NCBI RefSeq assembly: GCF_034702125.1
Contig: NC_085867.1
Span: forward strand, 44,575,687-44,639,686
Source of the DNA: Engraulis encrasicolus
Lineage: Eukaryota; Chordata; Actinopteri; Clupeiformes; Engraulidae
DNA length: 64,000 nt
Direction: 5' to 3'
The position numbers were made by a program, and so were the translations under genes. This document shows positions 30,754 through 42,353 of this stretch, in pieces; position 1 is the first letter of the stretch; each line of letters opens with the position of its first letter. Below the pieces are notes generated by a model. That model made no database searches. It had not been told where the DNA came from and saw nothing but the letters and a program-made list of their open reading frames with translations.

Positions 30754-31430
30754 CGTTTGTATGTGTGTGTACGTGTGCCTGAGTGCGCTTTTTTCAAGTG
30801 TCTGTGGCCAGTGTGCTTCTTTACACACACTGACATAGACACAGTAGACCGGGTGTGTGTGTGTTGGGGGGGGGGGGGGGGGGGGGGGGGGTAAGGGGAG
30901 GGGAGTAAGGTGGGGGGGGGGGGGGCAAATGATGTGGAGGAGCGGGGGGATGAATGAGGGGGTGAGCGGGGGTAGGGGGGCAGAGTGGGGTTAGGGGGAA
31001 TGAGTCGGGGTTGAATTAGGAGGTTGGGGCGCAGAATAGTGTGTGGGGAGATGTGGGGGGTTCGGGGGGCAGAATAATGTGTGTGTGTGTGGTGGGGGGG
31101 GGGGGGGGGGGGGGCTAAGTTGAGTTGGGGGGGGGGGGGGTTGACCTGCCAAACTTTTCACATTGGGTGGGGGGTGGGCAAGTATTTTGTGGGGGGGGTG
31201 GGGAAGAATGAGTCAGGGGGTTGAGCGTGGGGGGCAGAATAGTGGGGATGAGTGAGGGGTGGGGGGGCAGAGTAGCATGGGAGGGATGAATGAGGGGGTT
31301 GGGAGCAGAATAGTGTGTGGGGGAAAGACACTGTAGAGCAGGGAAAAGATGAGCGGGGGATACGCGCGTGCACACATGCACGCACACTCACATGCACGCA
31401 CACTCACCCTTGCTTTATGCAAAAAAATGT
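30721..31430 (+). repeat. GT- and G-rich low-complexity tract
   Basis: (GT)n at 30721-30743 is followed by long G runs (30866-30890, 30911-30924, 31097-31114, 31127-31140) and GGGGTTGG-type DNA up to about 31350. Many G-tracts of at least three make G-quadruplex formation plausible on the plus strand. Confidence 0.85.
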
Positions 31431-32176
31431 AGGCCTGAAAATCTTTTGGTCAGAAATCTAATGTGAAAAGTTTGGCAGATCAATAGCCTTTTTTCAGCAG
31501 TCAACTGTGTATGTGTAATTCAATCATTTTCTGACAACAACAGCATTCTATAGGAAATGTAGATCTTTCTGTTGCCAACCTTTGTACTCACGTCTGTAGA
31601 TAGGAGATTTCACTGAAAATAGGTTATCTTTATTAATAATTATGGTCTTACAGTATTGAGAAAAATGTATGAAAGTCTGCATTCTGAAAAACAGAGAACA
31701 TTTTGAATTTTGGAGCACATTTGAGATGGCAACCAGCTGGTGAATCTTTTTCAATAGGCCTTCTGGTCTGTAATCCAATGTGAAAACCCTGACAGGACAA
31801 TAGGCCTAATTTTCGCAGCCATAGACTCTGTGTGTGCATTTCAATCATTATTTTCAGCACTTTCCTTTGGATATTGCAAGGTGGCCAACTTTATTTTCAT
31901 TTATTTTAGTTTAGTCAACCTTTGTGAACATGTATGTAAGGAAATAGGACTGAAGAGTGCTGAAAGAAGTTCATCGTTCATGAATATCACCTTATAGTAC
32001 AATGTAATAATGCATGAAAACAAGTCATTTTGGAAAATGGCGGCCATATTGAATTCTGAGCAAAAATTGACGTGGCCCCATGTTTTAATTTCTTCCAATA
32101 GGGCTTCTGGTCAGTAATCCACAGAGAAAAGTGCGGTAGGACGAAAGGCCTAATTTTCCCAGCTGATGACCTGTCT

Positions 32177-33548
32177 AATAGGCCTATGCTGAATATCTGG
32201 TACGAACTTAGGCTACAAAAAACGTTTAGTTGTTGTTGTTGTTTTATTTGTTTATTAATCTGTCTACCCTAGCACTATGCGACTTTTGGCCTACATTATT
32301 AGGTGTGTGTAAGTTTATAAAGTGTGTGTGTTGAGTGTTGACAGCACTGACTTATATAGGCCTACTGGTTGAGTCTGCCCTCTGTCCAGCTCTCACCCAA
32401 ACACAGAGGATTTAGGTGGTCGCCATGGTTGCGGAACTTAGATAGGGGATGTGGCAGAGGAGGCAAAAGTAAAAGTTTTAAAAAAGAAAAACAAGAAATA
32501 CAGTATCCTTTCAACACAGGCTAACTTCAGTAAACCTGTGTAGGCTACTTGACTTACAATCAGCTGGCTCTGCACTTTTTGGATCAAGTTTGTGGTGGGT
32601 TGCTTTTAGGTTTTTAGAGTTTTTCAGTAACAATACAGCCTATCTACCTCATTAGGTAAACGGTGTAACAGCTACTGTATGTAATGTTATGTGCTAGTGT
32701 TGAACTTACACCAAACATACTTTTACTTTTGAGGCCTATGATGACAGTCCTGGGCCGGTACTTATCACCTCACCCCAGCTCATACGACCCTACCAGGACC
32801 AGGGGAAGCTGCCTTATCCCAACACAGACCATGCCACCCCCTGATGTACGGTATACAGTGTCAATTATATTACTTAGTTGCAACCATGCAGTATCATTCT
32901 AGTGTAGTGTTGTATATAAGTTACATGATGTGGACAACGGTGTAGGAAAGTGGTGGGGACATTTATCAACATTCATGGGTGGTTGACGTTTAAGGGCGTA
33001 ACGCCAAAAAAAAAAAAAAGTTTTTCCAATTCCTGAAAAAATTGATTGAAAAAATTGGAAAAAAATTGAAAAAAATAAAGCACTTAGTGGTCCGTGGAAT
33101 TTCGCCTAATTTTTGCCATTTTTGAGAAAATGTGTCCTGCATCAACACATTGCATGTCACACCGCAGGAAAATGTCGCACCACAAGAAATTCACTGCATT
33201 ATGGCCATTTTAATCCTTTTGTATACATGACTGACATCTGAGCTCATGATAACTTGATAATGATATTGTGTTTAATCTTAAAATGTGTTTTCATTTATAA
33301 AAAAACGTTTTTCCTTCTATAAGAGCAGTCACACCACAGGACACCATAAAATGAACCTAAGCATTGCGTGACAGAAACATTGCAATATGAAGACATATTA
33401 AGAGGTTAATAGTCAATTAATAGTCAATAGAAAATTAAAATGGATTACTATGAAGTATCACTTTGGCGAACCATTTTGCGGACGTAGTTGGAAGGTGGAA
33501 GCTGAAAGAGGTAGGTGCGCCACTTTTGAAAACTCCTGTTGTATCGTA
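32177..33548. other. Repeat remnants between two large transposons
   Basis: About 32455-32740 resembles the hAT-like MITE at 35412 (AAAGTAAAAGTTTTAAAAA, TTTGTGGTGGGTTGCTTTTAGG). About 32982-33410 matches the first half of the element at 48177-49130 (GGGTGGTTGACGTTTAAGGG start). No gene is seen. Confidence 0.55.
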
Positions 33549-34469
33549 CACTCTTAAAAAAGATTGGTTAAAATAAACAAAAAATTAGTAGTTTTTAACC
33601 GATCTGTTCGATTAATATGTGTCCGAGAAAAATATTAGTCAAAATAACCGATTAGACTTTGGTTAAAATTTCAACCAATCTAGATTAGTTAAAAAACTAA
33701 CCAATTCTAAATCGGTTGTTTTGACCAATAGATTAGTTATGTTTAACCAATCTTTATAAGTCAAAAATGTACCAATCCCCCAATGGTTGTTTTGACCAAT
33801 TTGTTCGATTAATATGTGTCCGACACAGATATTGGTTAAAATTTTAACCGATTTGCTTGGTTAGATGGACACTGCAATTACTTCACTCCAAATTAACAGT
33901 TTCAAAGCTATATCAATCATAACCAATAACCAAGATTTGAGTTTGTTTAAGTTTATTAACAATTTAATTTCAAAAGGCTTTAAAGCACTGATCTGAAAGG
34001 ATGGGGATACAGTAACTAAAAATCTGCTTACAGCAATCTGTTCCTTCCCAACACTGATGATGTGAACACAACAAAAACACAGGCTGGTATTAAGGGACAT
34101 TTTAAAAAAAGAAAAATCAAAAGCAGAGGTAACATTTTATGCTTGGTGAGCCGTTTTCAACGAAAATTCAAATTACAAATGCATGCATATCCTGTGACTA
34201 TTACTTACAAAACGTTAAGGTTGTGCTTGACAACCGGAGAAAACCTCAGAGTCAACATGATCTTACTTTAAGTTATATTCAAAGAACAGTACATTTTTGC
34301 AAAACAAGGAGGCAAGTATCACTTAGAATGGCATACAATGCTGTTTCTCCAGTACCAGGTAAATTACCTGAATTTGCATAGGATGTAGTCTGCATGTCAG
34401 TGGAATCAGAAGTAATTAAAATACACATGGTATGTTGTGGAGTGGTGGTGTCTGCGTAGATGTTTAAAA

Positions 34470-36450
34470 AAATGTCCAGTGACTAAAGAGCAACTTGAAG
34501 TGAGAAATGTTCCAGTACCTTGGCCCACTTGTTGGTTGAGATGGTTATATCGTACACATATTCAAAAGAGGCAAAAACAGAGTTAAACTGTGGTGGATAT
34601 GCCAAGTTACACACCCAGTAGAGCATGAAAAGCTTGTCACTGCGCAAGTCAGGCAATCAGCAACAGGAATGGTTACGTTGTCATCAATGGCAGTGATGAC
34701 ACTGCCGTGTCAAACCCTCGCCTCCTAGTAGTGGGGTCCTTGAAACCTTCTCAGTGTCAGTGCCGAGGGATGCAAAGTTGGTTCCAGTCTGAAAGAATCT
34801 TTAAGATTTGAGAGAGAGAGAGAAAGAGAGAGAGAGATACATCAATGGTGCTTAGCCCCATAATGCACGCCATACCATCTGAAACATGCTGTAATAGTCA
34901 TTGAAAGGTTAATTGCCAGTACTACTCTACTATGACATAACATAGGGCCTTTAGTAATGCACTGCGACTCAGTAATTGCCATTCTGGTAACCACAAAATG
35001 TATAACGCCCTGTTTTAACAGGTTATATAGAAAGCTTTACTCTACTGAGTGAACGGTATAAATCATGCAGTATCAGAAGAGGAAGCTTAATTAACACCAA
35101 GTATAGCCAAAATCAACAATGCACACAACTATATCGTGACTTGTTCTTTCTAAATAAAGGTTAAAAAAATGTCTGGCAGACGTACCAAACTTGGCATCTC
35201 CAGAAAGCGTGGAAATTTCTCACAGATGTCACGCATGGAGGGGGAGTCCTCAGCGATCCTGAAAAATACAACAAATTGAGAAAATGTAACCCAAATACTC
35301 CAATCAATGAAACGGTGGGCTCAGTGTCATAGGCCTAACAGCAGAAGGCACCAAGGGTGCGTTTGTAAACTGCCGCTCTGAGCACACAACAATTGGTAAT
35401 GTCATGTATGAGCAGTGGTGGACAAAGTAAAAGTAAAAGTTAAAAAAAAAAAAAAAAACAGTTTCTTTCCAACACAGGTAACTTATCTGAGTAAAAAGTA
35501 GACCAATGTACTTGTCTTACGATGAGCTGATTCTGCACAGGTTGGATTGAGTTTGTGGTGGGTTCTTGTTAGGTTTTTATTGTTTTTCAGTAATAACATA
35601 GTCTATCTCAATAGGTAGGTATACTGGAGCAAACGGTGTAACAGCTATGTAATATCATGTGCTACTGTTGTAATTACACAACAAAAGTACTTCTACTTTG
35701 TCCACCACTGTGTACGAGTTTGTTATTCAGACTGTTAGATAGAAGACATTTGAAACACACATTTGGTGCAGATTTATTAAAATTTGCTTACCGGTACATT
35801 TAGAAACGGTTTTTTTCCAGTATTTTTAGACATGGTGCTACAAAGGGGATCAATGTACTGCCATCCTTAACCCCTTAATGCAGCATTATGGCTCTATGCA
35901 ATGCCATAGCAATGTTGTTATGATGTATTTAAGCATTTTCAGAAAGTGAATAGGGTCGCTGGCGACCCCATCTGCAGTAAGAGGCTACCTATCCTCTCAA
36001 AATAACACACAAGATGAACAGGATGCATCTCTGATTAACAGTGTGTGGTTCAAACTGTTAAGACATTTGAAACACACATACATGTGGTACATTTGTGAAT
36101 GGTTGCTAACCTTTAGAAATTCTGTCAATGTTCAGAAGCATTTGCAGACATGGTCCACTACGACCAGAGAGCTACCATCCAGCAATAAGGATATCTTGGC
36201 CATCTTCTCAGCTGCAATAATAACACACAACATTAGTATGCATCTCATATTGACAGCATGAAATACAGAGCAAGTTAGAACTTTGACTTTTTAAAAACAC
36301 ATGGATAGGTTTTGTGTGATTTTATAAACTTAAACTCACCTCTTGCAACAGTGTTTATTTCTCTGAGGTACACCACACCAGAGGAATCACTCCGTGTAAT
36401 CAGCCAGCTTCCATGTAGGATCCTTCAGCAATATTCTGTCATCTGCAAAG
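34470..36450 (-). pseudogene. Eroded intron-split gene of the 10.5-kb transposon
   Basis: Minus-strand coding remnants: about 36450-36340 (DRILLKDPTWKL... then ...SDSSGVVYLREINTVAR in a shifted frame); about 36210-36110 (AEKMAKISLLLDGSSLVVV); 35258-35186 (acceptor TTTTTCAG, IAEDSPSMRDICEKFPRFLE plus MPSL, donor TTTG|GTACGT); and from 34788 (acceptor TTCTTTCAG, TGTNFASLGTDTEKVSRTPL), changing frame to DKLFMLYWVCNLAYPPQF and SFEYVYDITI. At least two frameshifts and in-frame stops show that it is dead. The order and splice sites show it once was a spliced gene. The ending resembles uncharacterised multi-copy proteins of fish genomes; the exact family is not assigned. Confidence 0.55.
35412..35712. 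mobile_element. hAT-like MITE 'GTGGTGGACAAAGTA'
   Basis: The ends CAGTGGTGGACAAAGTAAAA and its complement (TACTTTGTCCACCACTG) form terminal inverted repeats of about 17 bp. Related copies are at about 32455-32740 and 57440-57722. Non-coding. Confidence 0.75.
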
Positions 36451-37126
36451 CAAGACAGCACAAAACATGAACATGATTATGTATCAATATGCCTAATTAT
36501 TACACTAAAATTAAGTTTGAAAAATGATAACACCACCATGACACAATAGGCTGAATAGGCATACAATATGAAACATCTATAAGATACATTTCTTAAATTG
36601 TTTTCATTGATCATTTTCCCACACGGATTGACACCAGATGGCTCAAATAATTCAGTGTGCTAAGATAGAGGGCAAAAAGAACAGATTATATATCTTTCTG
36701 GATATTTTACTCATCACTTGAAATGAAATCTGATGCATAGCCCACTTGTTAAGACCTCTAAATCACTAGGCCTACTAGTAGATCCAAAAAGGATGGGCAA
36801 AGAATATTTATTGCAGTAACCATACAAAGTAAGCATCTTTGATCAAGCCAAAAATTAAGCACCCTACACATCTGGGTGTTTCTGGGCTCATTATTTCAGG
36901 AGAAATCTGTCAAATAGGGATAGGGAATGCCTATTTATTGAAAAGAACACGATCTGATGGCTGACAGTGGTTTCTCCCTGAACAGAGAGAACAGCCTGCA
37001 CAGAGTTGGCAGTAACAGAATGGGACAAAACAGCACACTGTGTGCACAATAACAAGTTCAGAATCAGTTTACTTACTCACTTCCTTTACACAACGAACAG
37101 AGAAAGGCGAGTGTGTTAAAACATAC

Positions 37127-37393
37127 TGTAATAGACCGGAGCGGTAGTCTCTTTAAGGCGTTTATTGTCAAACAGAGCTGCTGTTACAGCCACAACTCAC
37201 GCATTCATTCAAGTCCAACTCTGCAACTTAACGGGCAAATCATTCTACAACTATTAGACATTCCGTACACATTCCATAGAACACCTAGACACGCGCCACT
37301 GTTTCCCTAGTGCTCAAGGCACTAACACAATACTAGCACAAACAATAACAGTAACAGAACATTAACAGAACACAATTAACATGGGTTATCACA
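37127..37393 (-). repeat. Gypsy 3' LTR
   Basis: On the element's strand this LTR starts TGTGATAACC directly after a polypurine tract (AAAGGGGGGGACAG, 37394-37407) and ends CTATTACA at the ATAC target duplication. Confidence 0.93.
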
Positions 37394-37425
37394 CTGTCCC
37401 CCCCTTTAAAAACAACCCCTTGTCC

Positions 37426-40400
37426 TCAAGGGGACATGCTAAAGTCATTAAACCGTGGTGGCCTCCGCCTTTGCCGGCGTGGCCTGCTCAGGCTTGGTTG
37501 TGGACTGTCCTGCTGAGTCATTGGGGTGAGTGAGGGGAAAGTGACAGTGGCACTTGCACCGGGGGGTGACTGGGGAGGGACGCTTGGTCCGGGGGGTGAC
37601 TGGGGAGGGACGCTTGGTCCGGGGGGTGACTGGGACAGCCCACTCGGGCCAGGGGGTGAGTGAGGAGGGGCGGCCATAGGGCTAGTGTCTGTCGAGGCCC
37701 TGTGGACAGTCTGTGAACTGGGCCCCAGCTCAAACAGTGGAGCAGCACTTCCCCTGTATGGCGCTAACCTGTCCCGGTGCAGTACCACTTTCCTGCCCCT
37801 CGGTGGAACCTGAACCCTGTAGACCACTTCGCCCACCCGCTCAATGACCCTGCATGGCCCATCCCAGTGAGAGTCCAGCTTAGGACTTCGCCCCTTCTTT
37901 CGCTTGGGGGTGTAAACCCAAACCAGCTCCCCCGCTTGGAAGTCTCTGCCTCGACTCCTCACGTCATAATTCCTCTTTTGCCTCATGCCCGCCTTTTCAA
38001 GCTGGTCTCTGGCAAAAGCATGGGCTTTTTCGAGGCGATCCTGGAGTTTCCGGGCATACTCTGGACCCGGTGGGGGTTCAGCGTCTGGCGGCCTACCAAA
38101 CGCTAGGTCTGCGGGTGTTCGGATCTCTCTGCCCAACATGAGCAGAGCAGGGGTGCAACAGGTGGAACTTTGAACAGCTGAGCGGTAGGCCATTAAAACA
38201 AGGGGAATGTGTCTGTCCCAGTCTCGCTGGTGGTCAGCTGTGAGGATGGCTAGCTGTTGTCGCATAGTTAAGTTAAAACGTTCCACTAGCCCATCGCTTT
38301 GTGGATGCAATGGTGTGGTGCGTGTTTTCTCCATCCCCAACTGCTCGCACATGGCAGCGAACACCCTCGATTCGAAATTGCGACCTTGGTCGCTGTGGAT
38401 GGCCTCTGCTGCCCCGAACCGGCTGAACATGCCCCCGATTAGGGCGTCAGCAACCGTTTCGGCATCCTGGTCTGGAATTGCATAGGCCTCAGGCCACTTT
38501 GTGAAGTAGTCCATTGCACACAACACATACTTGTTACCCCCATCTGTTACAGGGAATGGCCCCATTATATCCACTCCTACCCTTTCCATAGGCGCCCCAG
38601 ACGGTTGCTGTTGCAGTGGTGCTCGGGATTGGTCCAGGGGTCCCTTCTGCGCTACACAGTCATCGCAGTTCCGGCAGAAGTCCTCGATATCCCGGCGGTG
38701 TTGACCCCAGTAGAATCCCTTTTGTAGCCGACGGAGCATTTTGGAGGTGCCAAAGTGCCCTGAGCCTGCGGCTCCATGGCAGGCCCCCAGCACAGCTTTC
38801 CTGAGGCGTTCTGGCACCACAACTTGCCACACCTCCTCTCCCGTAGCCGGCTCCTTCCATGCCCGCTGCAGCACGCCGTCAGAGAGCCGCAGCACCTCGA
38901 ATTTGCTCCAGAGCCCCTTTGTGGCTGGCGACAGGCCCGACACTGCCCCCCATGGTGGTCTCCGTCCATCGAGGACCCACTGTCGCACGGGCCTGAGGTC
39001 TCTGTCCTCCTCCTGGCGGGCCGCCCACTCAGCAGCCTCCACCACCTGAAGCGCGCAGCAGGTAGGTTCACTGAATACCTCTTCCCCTCGCAGCTCCCTT
39101 TCTCTGGCGTCCCTCCTGTCGCAGTAGTTGCAGCCATCCGCGGCACAAGGTCGTCTGGACAGGCCATCAGCGTTGCCGTGCTGAGCCCCAGACCTATGTA
39201 CCACGGTGAAGTGGAAAGACTGCAGCTCCTCGAGCCAGCGTGCTACTTGTCCCTCTGGCTCTCGGAAGGACATAAGCCACTGGAGTGCTGCATGGTCTGT
39301 CCTGATGGTGAAGGGTATGCCACAGAGGTAGTACTTGAAGTACCGGGCCGCTGCAACAACGGCCAACAGTTCACGCCTTGTCACGCAATAGCGGCGCTCG
39401 CTCTTGTTGAAGACGCGACTGAAATAGGCCACCACTCGCTCTCCTTCAGGCCCTGTTTGTGACAACACGGCCCCCATGCCAACGTTGCTGGCATCCGTGT
39501 CCAGCACAAAGGGTAAAGTCGGGTCTGGAGGGATGAGGACTGGTGCCTGGGTGAGTGCCTGTTGCAGAGAGGCAAATGCCTGTTGGCATTCCCTGGACCA
39601 TGTGAATGGCTGGTTTTTCTGGAGTAGGCGAAAGAGTGGTGCGGCAATGCAGGAGAATCCCTTGACAAACTTCCTGTAGTAGGAAGCCAGCCCCAAGAAG
39701 CTTTTCAGTTCTGTCTGATCATTGGGGACAGGCCAGTCTCTGATGGTGCGGACTTTCTCCTCCAGCGTGTTGATGCCCTCGCCGCTCACCCTATGCCCGA
39801 GGAACTCCACTTCCCTGCGCATAAAGTGGCACTTCTCTGGGTGCAGCTTCAGCCCCGCCCCAGCTATCCTGCCCAATACCAGCCTGAGGGAGTCTAGTGC
39901 TGCTTGGAAAGTTCTCCCATGAGAGAGCACATCGTCCAAGTACACCAAGCATTCTTGGCGGGGGACACCGGCCAACACACTGTCCATAAGCCTCTCAAAT
40001 GTCCCTGGCGCATTGCACAGTCCAAAAGGCAGCACTTTGTACTGCCAGTGCCCCCTGCGCGTGCTAAAGGCAGTCTTGGGTCTCGACTCTGGAGAGAGGG
40101 GGACCTGCCAGTACCCACTCCGCAAGTCGAGTGACGAAAACCACGAAGACCCAGTAACCAGGTCCAGTGTCTCGTCAATGCGTGGAATGGGGTAGCAGTC
40201 TTTCCTTGTCGCATTGTTCAGCACTCTAAAGTCCATGCAGAACCTCCACCGTGGGCTGTTTTTCTTTCGTACCATTACAATTGGTGACGACCAGGGGCTG
40301 TTGGAGGGTTCAATGACGCCTGCCTGCAACATCGCTTGAACCTCCTGGTCCGCAGCCTCCTGTTTCACCCAGGGTAGGCGGCGAGAGCGCACTCTGATCG

Positions 40401-41277
40401 GCCTCGCCCCGCCAGTGTCTATGTGGTGTTCTACTAGGTGAGTGAGCCCCACCTCATCCTCACTGAGGGCGAAAATGTCCTTGTACTCCCACAGCACTTG
40501 CCACAACTGCATCCTCTGCTGGTCATCCAGACCATCACAGTTCTTCTCCCAGATGCCTCTGACCGCCCCAGCCCGATCTTCCATGTCCATGGGCCGTTGC
40601 GGTGGGGTCACGACTCCCTGACCCCCTGGTGACTCTATCTGGCCAGACTGTAACCCTACTTCCGGGTCTGCAGTCAAACTGTAGGTGGGTACAACCTGCG
40701 TCACCTGCTGTGAGGGCGACATAAGCTGCACATGTTGACCCCCGGGTAGGACTAACACTCCCGCCCCCAGGTCCAACGCACACCCTGTGAGTCTCAGGAA
40801 ATCAAGGCCAAGGATGCAGGGATCACGCACATCTGCCACCCATGCCGGAAAAGTCACTGCTACCCCCCCCACTGTGAAGACAAAAGTTCCCCTACCTTTC
40901 ATGGCGGCGGTCTGCCCGGTAACTGTTTGTAGTTTCACAGAGGTCGGTTCTAAGACGGTCCCAGCTGGAACAACGTCAGGCCTGATTAGTGTAGCAGTGG
41001 ACCCAGTGTCCACCAGAGCTGAACAAGACACATTTCCCACCAACACTGGAACATGACACAAGTTACCCACTTCAGTCCATCCTACTGTTATGACAGGGTC
41101 AGTGGGTGTGACCGTGTCCATGCACTCCCCCTCCTCTGATGAAAATTGCAGTCCCCTGGGAGTGGCTGACGGGGTCCGGGGTGTCGGGGCTACCCGGACC
41201 CAGTCCCGTTTCCCTGAAGTCCCCTCGCTGCCGGGCAGTGACGAAGCAGGTGTCCAGCGTCGCCACAGCCCCAGCAC
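37426..41277 (-). CDS. pol: Gypsy Pol polyprotein (protease, reverse transcriptase, RNase H, integrase)
   Basis: 1283 codons without interruption. Domains in order: aspartic protease with ALVDTGST (Asp at residue 90) and ILGLDFL (about 155); reverse transcriptase with FCMDFRVLN (about 346), SLDLRSGYWQV and the catalytic YLDD (446-449); RNase H with LDTDASNVG (about 592); integrase with an H-H-C-C zinc domain (CHGAAGSGHFG...CRNCDDC) and a D,D,E core (VGVDIMG, IHSDQGRNFE, SDGLVERFN); a GPY/F-like chromatin-binding segment (WDGPCRVIERVG); and a Pro-rich tail with GPSVPPQSPP repeats. The frame overlaps the end of gag by 88 nt in the -1 frame, so expression probably needs a -1 ribosomal frameshift; the first codon is not a real start. 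All catalytic residues I can check are present, so the element may be active. Confidence 0.97.
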   Translation of the reverse strand: MLGLWRRWTPASSLPGSEGTSGKRDWVRVAPTPRTPSATPRGLQFSSEEGECMDTVTPTDPVITVGWTEVGNLCHVPVLVGNVSCSALVDTGSTATLIRPDVVPAGTVLEPTSVKLQTVTGQTAAMKGRGTFVFTVGGVAVTFPAWVADVRDPCILGLDFLRLTGCALDLGAGVLVLPGGQHVQLMSPSQQVTQVVPTYSLTADPEVGLQSGQIESPGGQGVVTPPQRPMDMEDRAGAVRGIWEKNCDGLDDQQRMQLWQVLWEYKDIFALSEDEVGLTHLVEHHIDTGGARPIRVRSRRLPWVKQEAADQEVQAMLQAGVIEPSNSPWSSPIVMVRKKNSPRWRFCMDFRVLNNATRKDCYPIPRIDETLDLVTGSSWFSSLDLRSGYWQVPLSPESRPKTAFSTRRGHWQYKVLPFGLCNAPGTFERLMDSVLAGVPRQECLVYLDDVLSHGRTFQAALDSLRLVLGRIAGAGLKLHPEKCHFMRREVEFLGHRVSGEGINTLEEKVRTIRDWPVPNDQTELKSFLGLASYYRKFVKGFSCIAAPLFRLLQKNQPFTWSRECQQAFASLQQALTQAPVLIPPDPTLPFVLDTDASNVGMGAVLSQTGPEGERVVAYFSRVFNKSERRYCVTRRELLAVVAAARYFKYYLCGIPFTIRTDHAALQWLMSFREPEGQVARWLEELQSFHFTVVHRSGAQHGNADGLSRRPCAADGCNYCDRRDARERELRGEEVFSEPTCCALQVVEAAEWAARQEEDRDLRPVRQWVLDGRRPPWGAVSGLSPATKGLWSKFEVLRLSDGVLQRAWKEPATGEEVWQVVVPERLRKAVLGACHGAAGSGHFGTSKMLRRLQKGFYWGQHRRDIEDFCRNCDDCVAQKGPLDQSRAPLQQQPSGAPMERVGVDIMGPFPVTDGGNKYVLCAMDYFTKWPEAYAIPDQDAETVADALIGGMFSRFGAAEAIHSDQGRNFESRVFAAMCEQLGMEKTRTTPLHPQSDGLVERFNLTMRQQLAILTADHQRDWDRHIPLVLMAYRSAVQSSTCCTPALLMLGREIRTPADLAFGRPPDAEPPPGPEYARKLQDRLEKAHAFARDQLEKAGMRQKRNYDVRSRGRDFQAGELVWVYTPKRKKGRSPKLDSHWDGPCRVIERVGEVVYRVQVPPRGRKVVLHRDRLAPYRGSAAPLFELGPSSQTVHRASTDTSPMAAPPHSPPGPSGLSQSPPGPSVPPQSPPGPSVPPQSPPGASATVTFPSLTPMTQQDSPQPSLSRPRRQRRRPPRFNDFSMSP

Positions 41278-42230
41278 CGCCTGGGGTTGCGGTCCGGTCT
41301 CCTAGGAGTGCCCAGTGTGGTCGCGCGCACAAGCTCAGTGAGCTCTGCTGCCCATGCCGGTGTGGAGGTCTCCGCAGCTGCTGCTCTGACTGCAGGGCCC
41401 GCATGCTCCTGGCCAGCAGTGTTGATGTGTGCACGTACCGCCTCCCTCTCCGATGCTCTCTCCAACGCTTCCAGGAGGGTGCTAGGGTGAGTGAGTTGCA
41501 CCTCCACTCGCAGCTCCGCTGGGGACAGAGCCTGGACGAAACGGTCGCGTGCCAGCTCGCTCTGTACAGTTGGAGGCATGCTGCCATAGGCTCTGCGCGT
41601 CAGGCTCTCTATTTCGTTGGCCAGCTGACGGAGGGGCTCACCAGGCCGTCGGTGCCTGTTGTTCAGCTCTGCTCTCAGGAGATCCACTCCCCCGAAGCGC
41701 CCGAATCTTCTCTGAAGTGCCCCAACCAACGCCTTGTAGTCCCCTCTATCTTTGGGATCCAGCAGCATAAGGCAGTCTACAGCGTCATCAGTCAAACACA
41801 TTGCCAGTTCTAGGGCTTTGATGTCATTGGGCCACTTATGTGCTGTAGCCAACAGTTCAAACTGGGCACTAAAGGCCTCCCAGCTCACCTTTCCGTTAAA
41901 TTTCGGTGTTTTTACGGCTCTCGCGGCTCCAGTATCCGCGGCGGCACGGGCGGCGCCATGTTTGTTTACATTCTCACTCTGATCCGTGGCTGCGTCGCTG
42001 GCTCCCATGGCAACCGTACCTCTAGCGTTGGTGGCTTCAGCCTTGACTTGCGGTGGTCGCCCGAAGCCTGCTTCACCGGCCATCCTCTCCACTACCTCCC
42101 GAAGCCGCATCACTTCCGCGCCCAACTGCCTCTGCTCCCTCCAGTGACCGAAAGTAAGCCTTTCATCTCCGTCCTCCTCTCCTCCCTTCATGCCCGTGCC
42201 GGTAAACATCTCCTTACCGAGCCGAAACAC
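41190..42230 (-). CDS. gag: Gypsy Gag protein
   Basis: 346 codons starting MFRLGKEMFTGTG. A predicted coiled stretch (REQRQLGAEVMRLREVVERM) is followed by an Ala-rich linker, a capsid-like region (about residues 105-260, with FNGKVSWEAFSAQFELLA and LRQLANEIESLTRRAY) and a single CCHC zinc knuckle near the C-terminus (CWGCGDAGHLLRHC). It would form the virus-like particle and bind element RNA. It lies directly downstream of the primer-binding site and overlaps pol. Confidence 0.93.
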   Translation of the reverse strand: MFRLGKEMFTGTGMKGGEEDGDERLTFGHWREQRQLGAEVMRLREVVERMAGEAGFGRPPQVKAEATNARGTVAMGASDAATDQSENVNKHGAARAAADTGAARAVKTPKFNGKVSWEAFSAQFELLATAHKWPNDIKALELAMCLTDDAVDCLMLLDPKDRGDYKALVGALQRRFGRFGGVDLLRAELNNRHRRPGEPLRQLANEIESLTRRAYGSMPPTVQSELARDRFVQALSPAELRVEVQLTHPSTLLEALERASEREAVRAHINTAGQEHAGPAVRAAAAETSTPAWAAELTELVRATTLGTPRRPDRNPRRCWGCGDAGHLLRHCPAARGLQGNGTGSG

Positions 42231-42353
42231 CGAACGCCTATGCTAACTGACAGCTAGCTAACAACAAAAACAAAACGACAAGGTCTTCCCAGAGTCAGGC
42301 AGAGCCAGTTCCACTTTCGTCGTAACCTACCGAGTGTTTTATTCTGACACCAG

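Larger units (their letters stand above)
26467..32176. mobile_element. 5.7-kb element with about 600-bp inverted arms
   Basis: The left arm (26467 to about 27060) and right arm (about 31560 to 32176) are inverted repeats of about 90 percent identity starting TAGACAGGTCATCAGCTGGG. Each arm is built of diverged units carrying AAAATTAGGCCT and GTGGATTAC. A further inverted pair (30627-30720 and 31440-31540) lies near the right arm. The interior holds a SINE, gene-like exons, a Tc1 MITE and telomere-like repeats. It could be a large non-autonomous transposon or an inverted duplication; no transposase was found. Confidence 0.65.

Noticed and set aside
38616..39462. Plus-strand open frames up to 228 codons inside the gypsy element
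   Set aside because: They are shadows of the minus-strand pol gene in GC-rich sequence.
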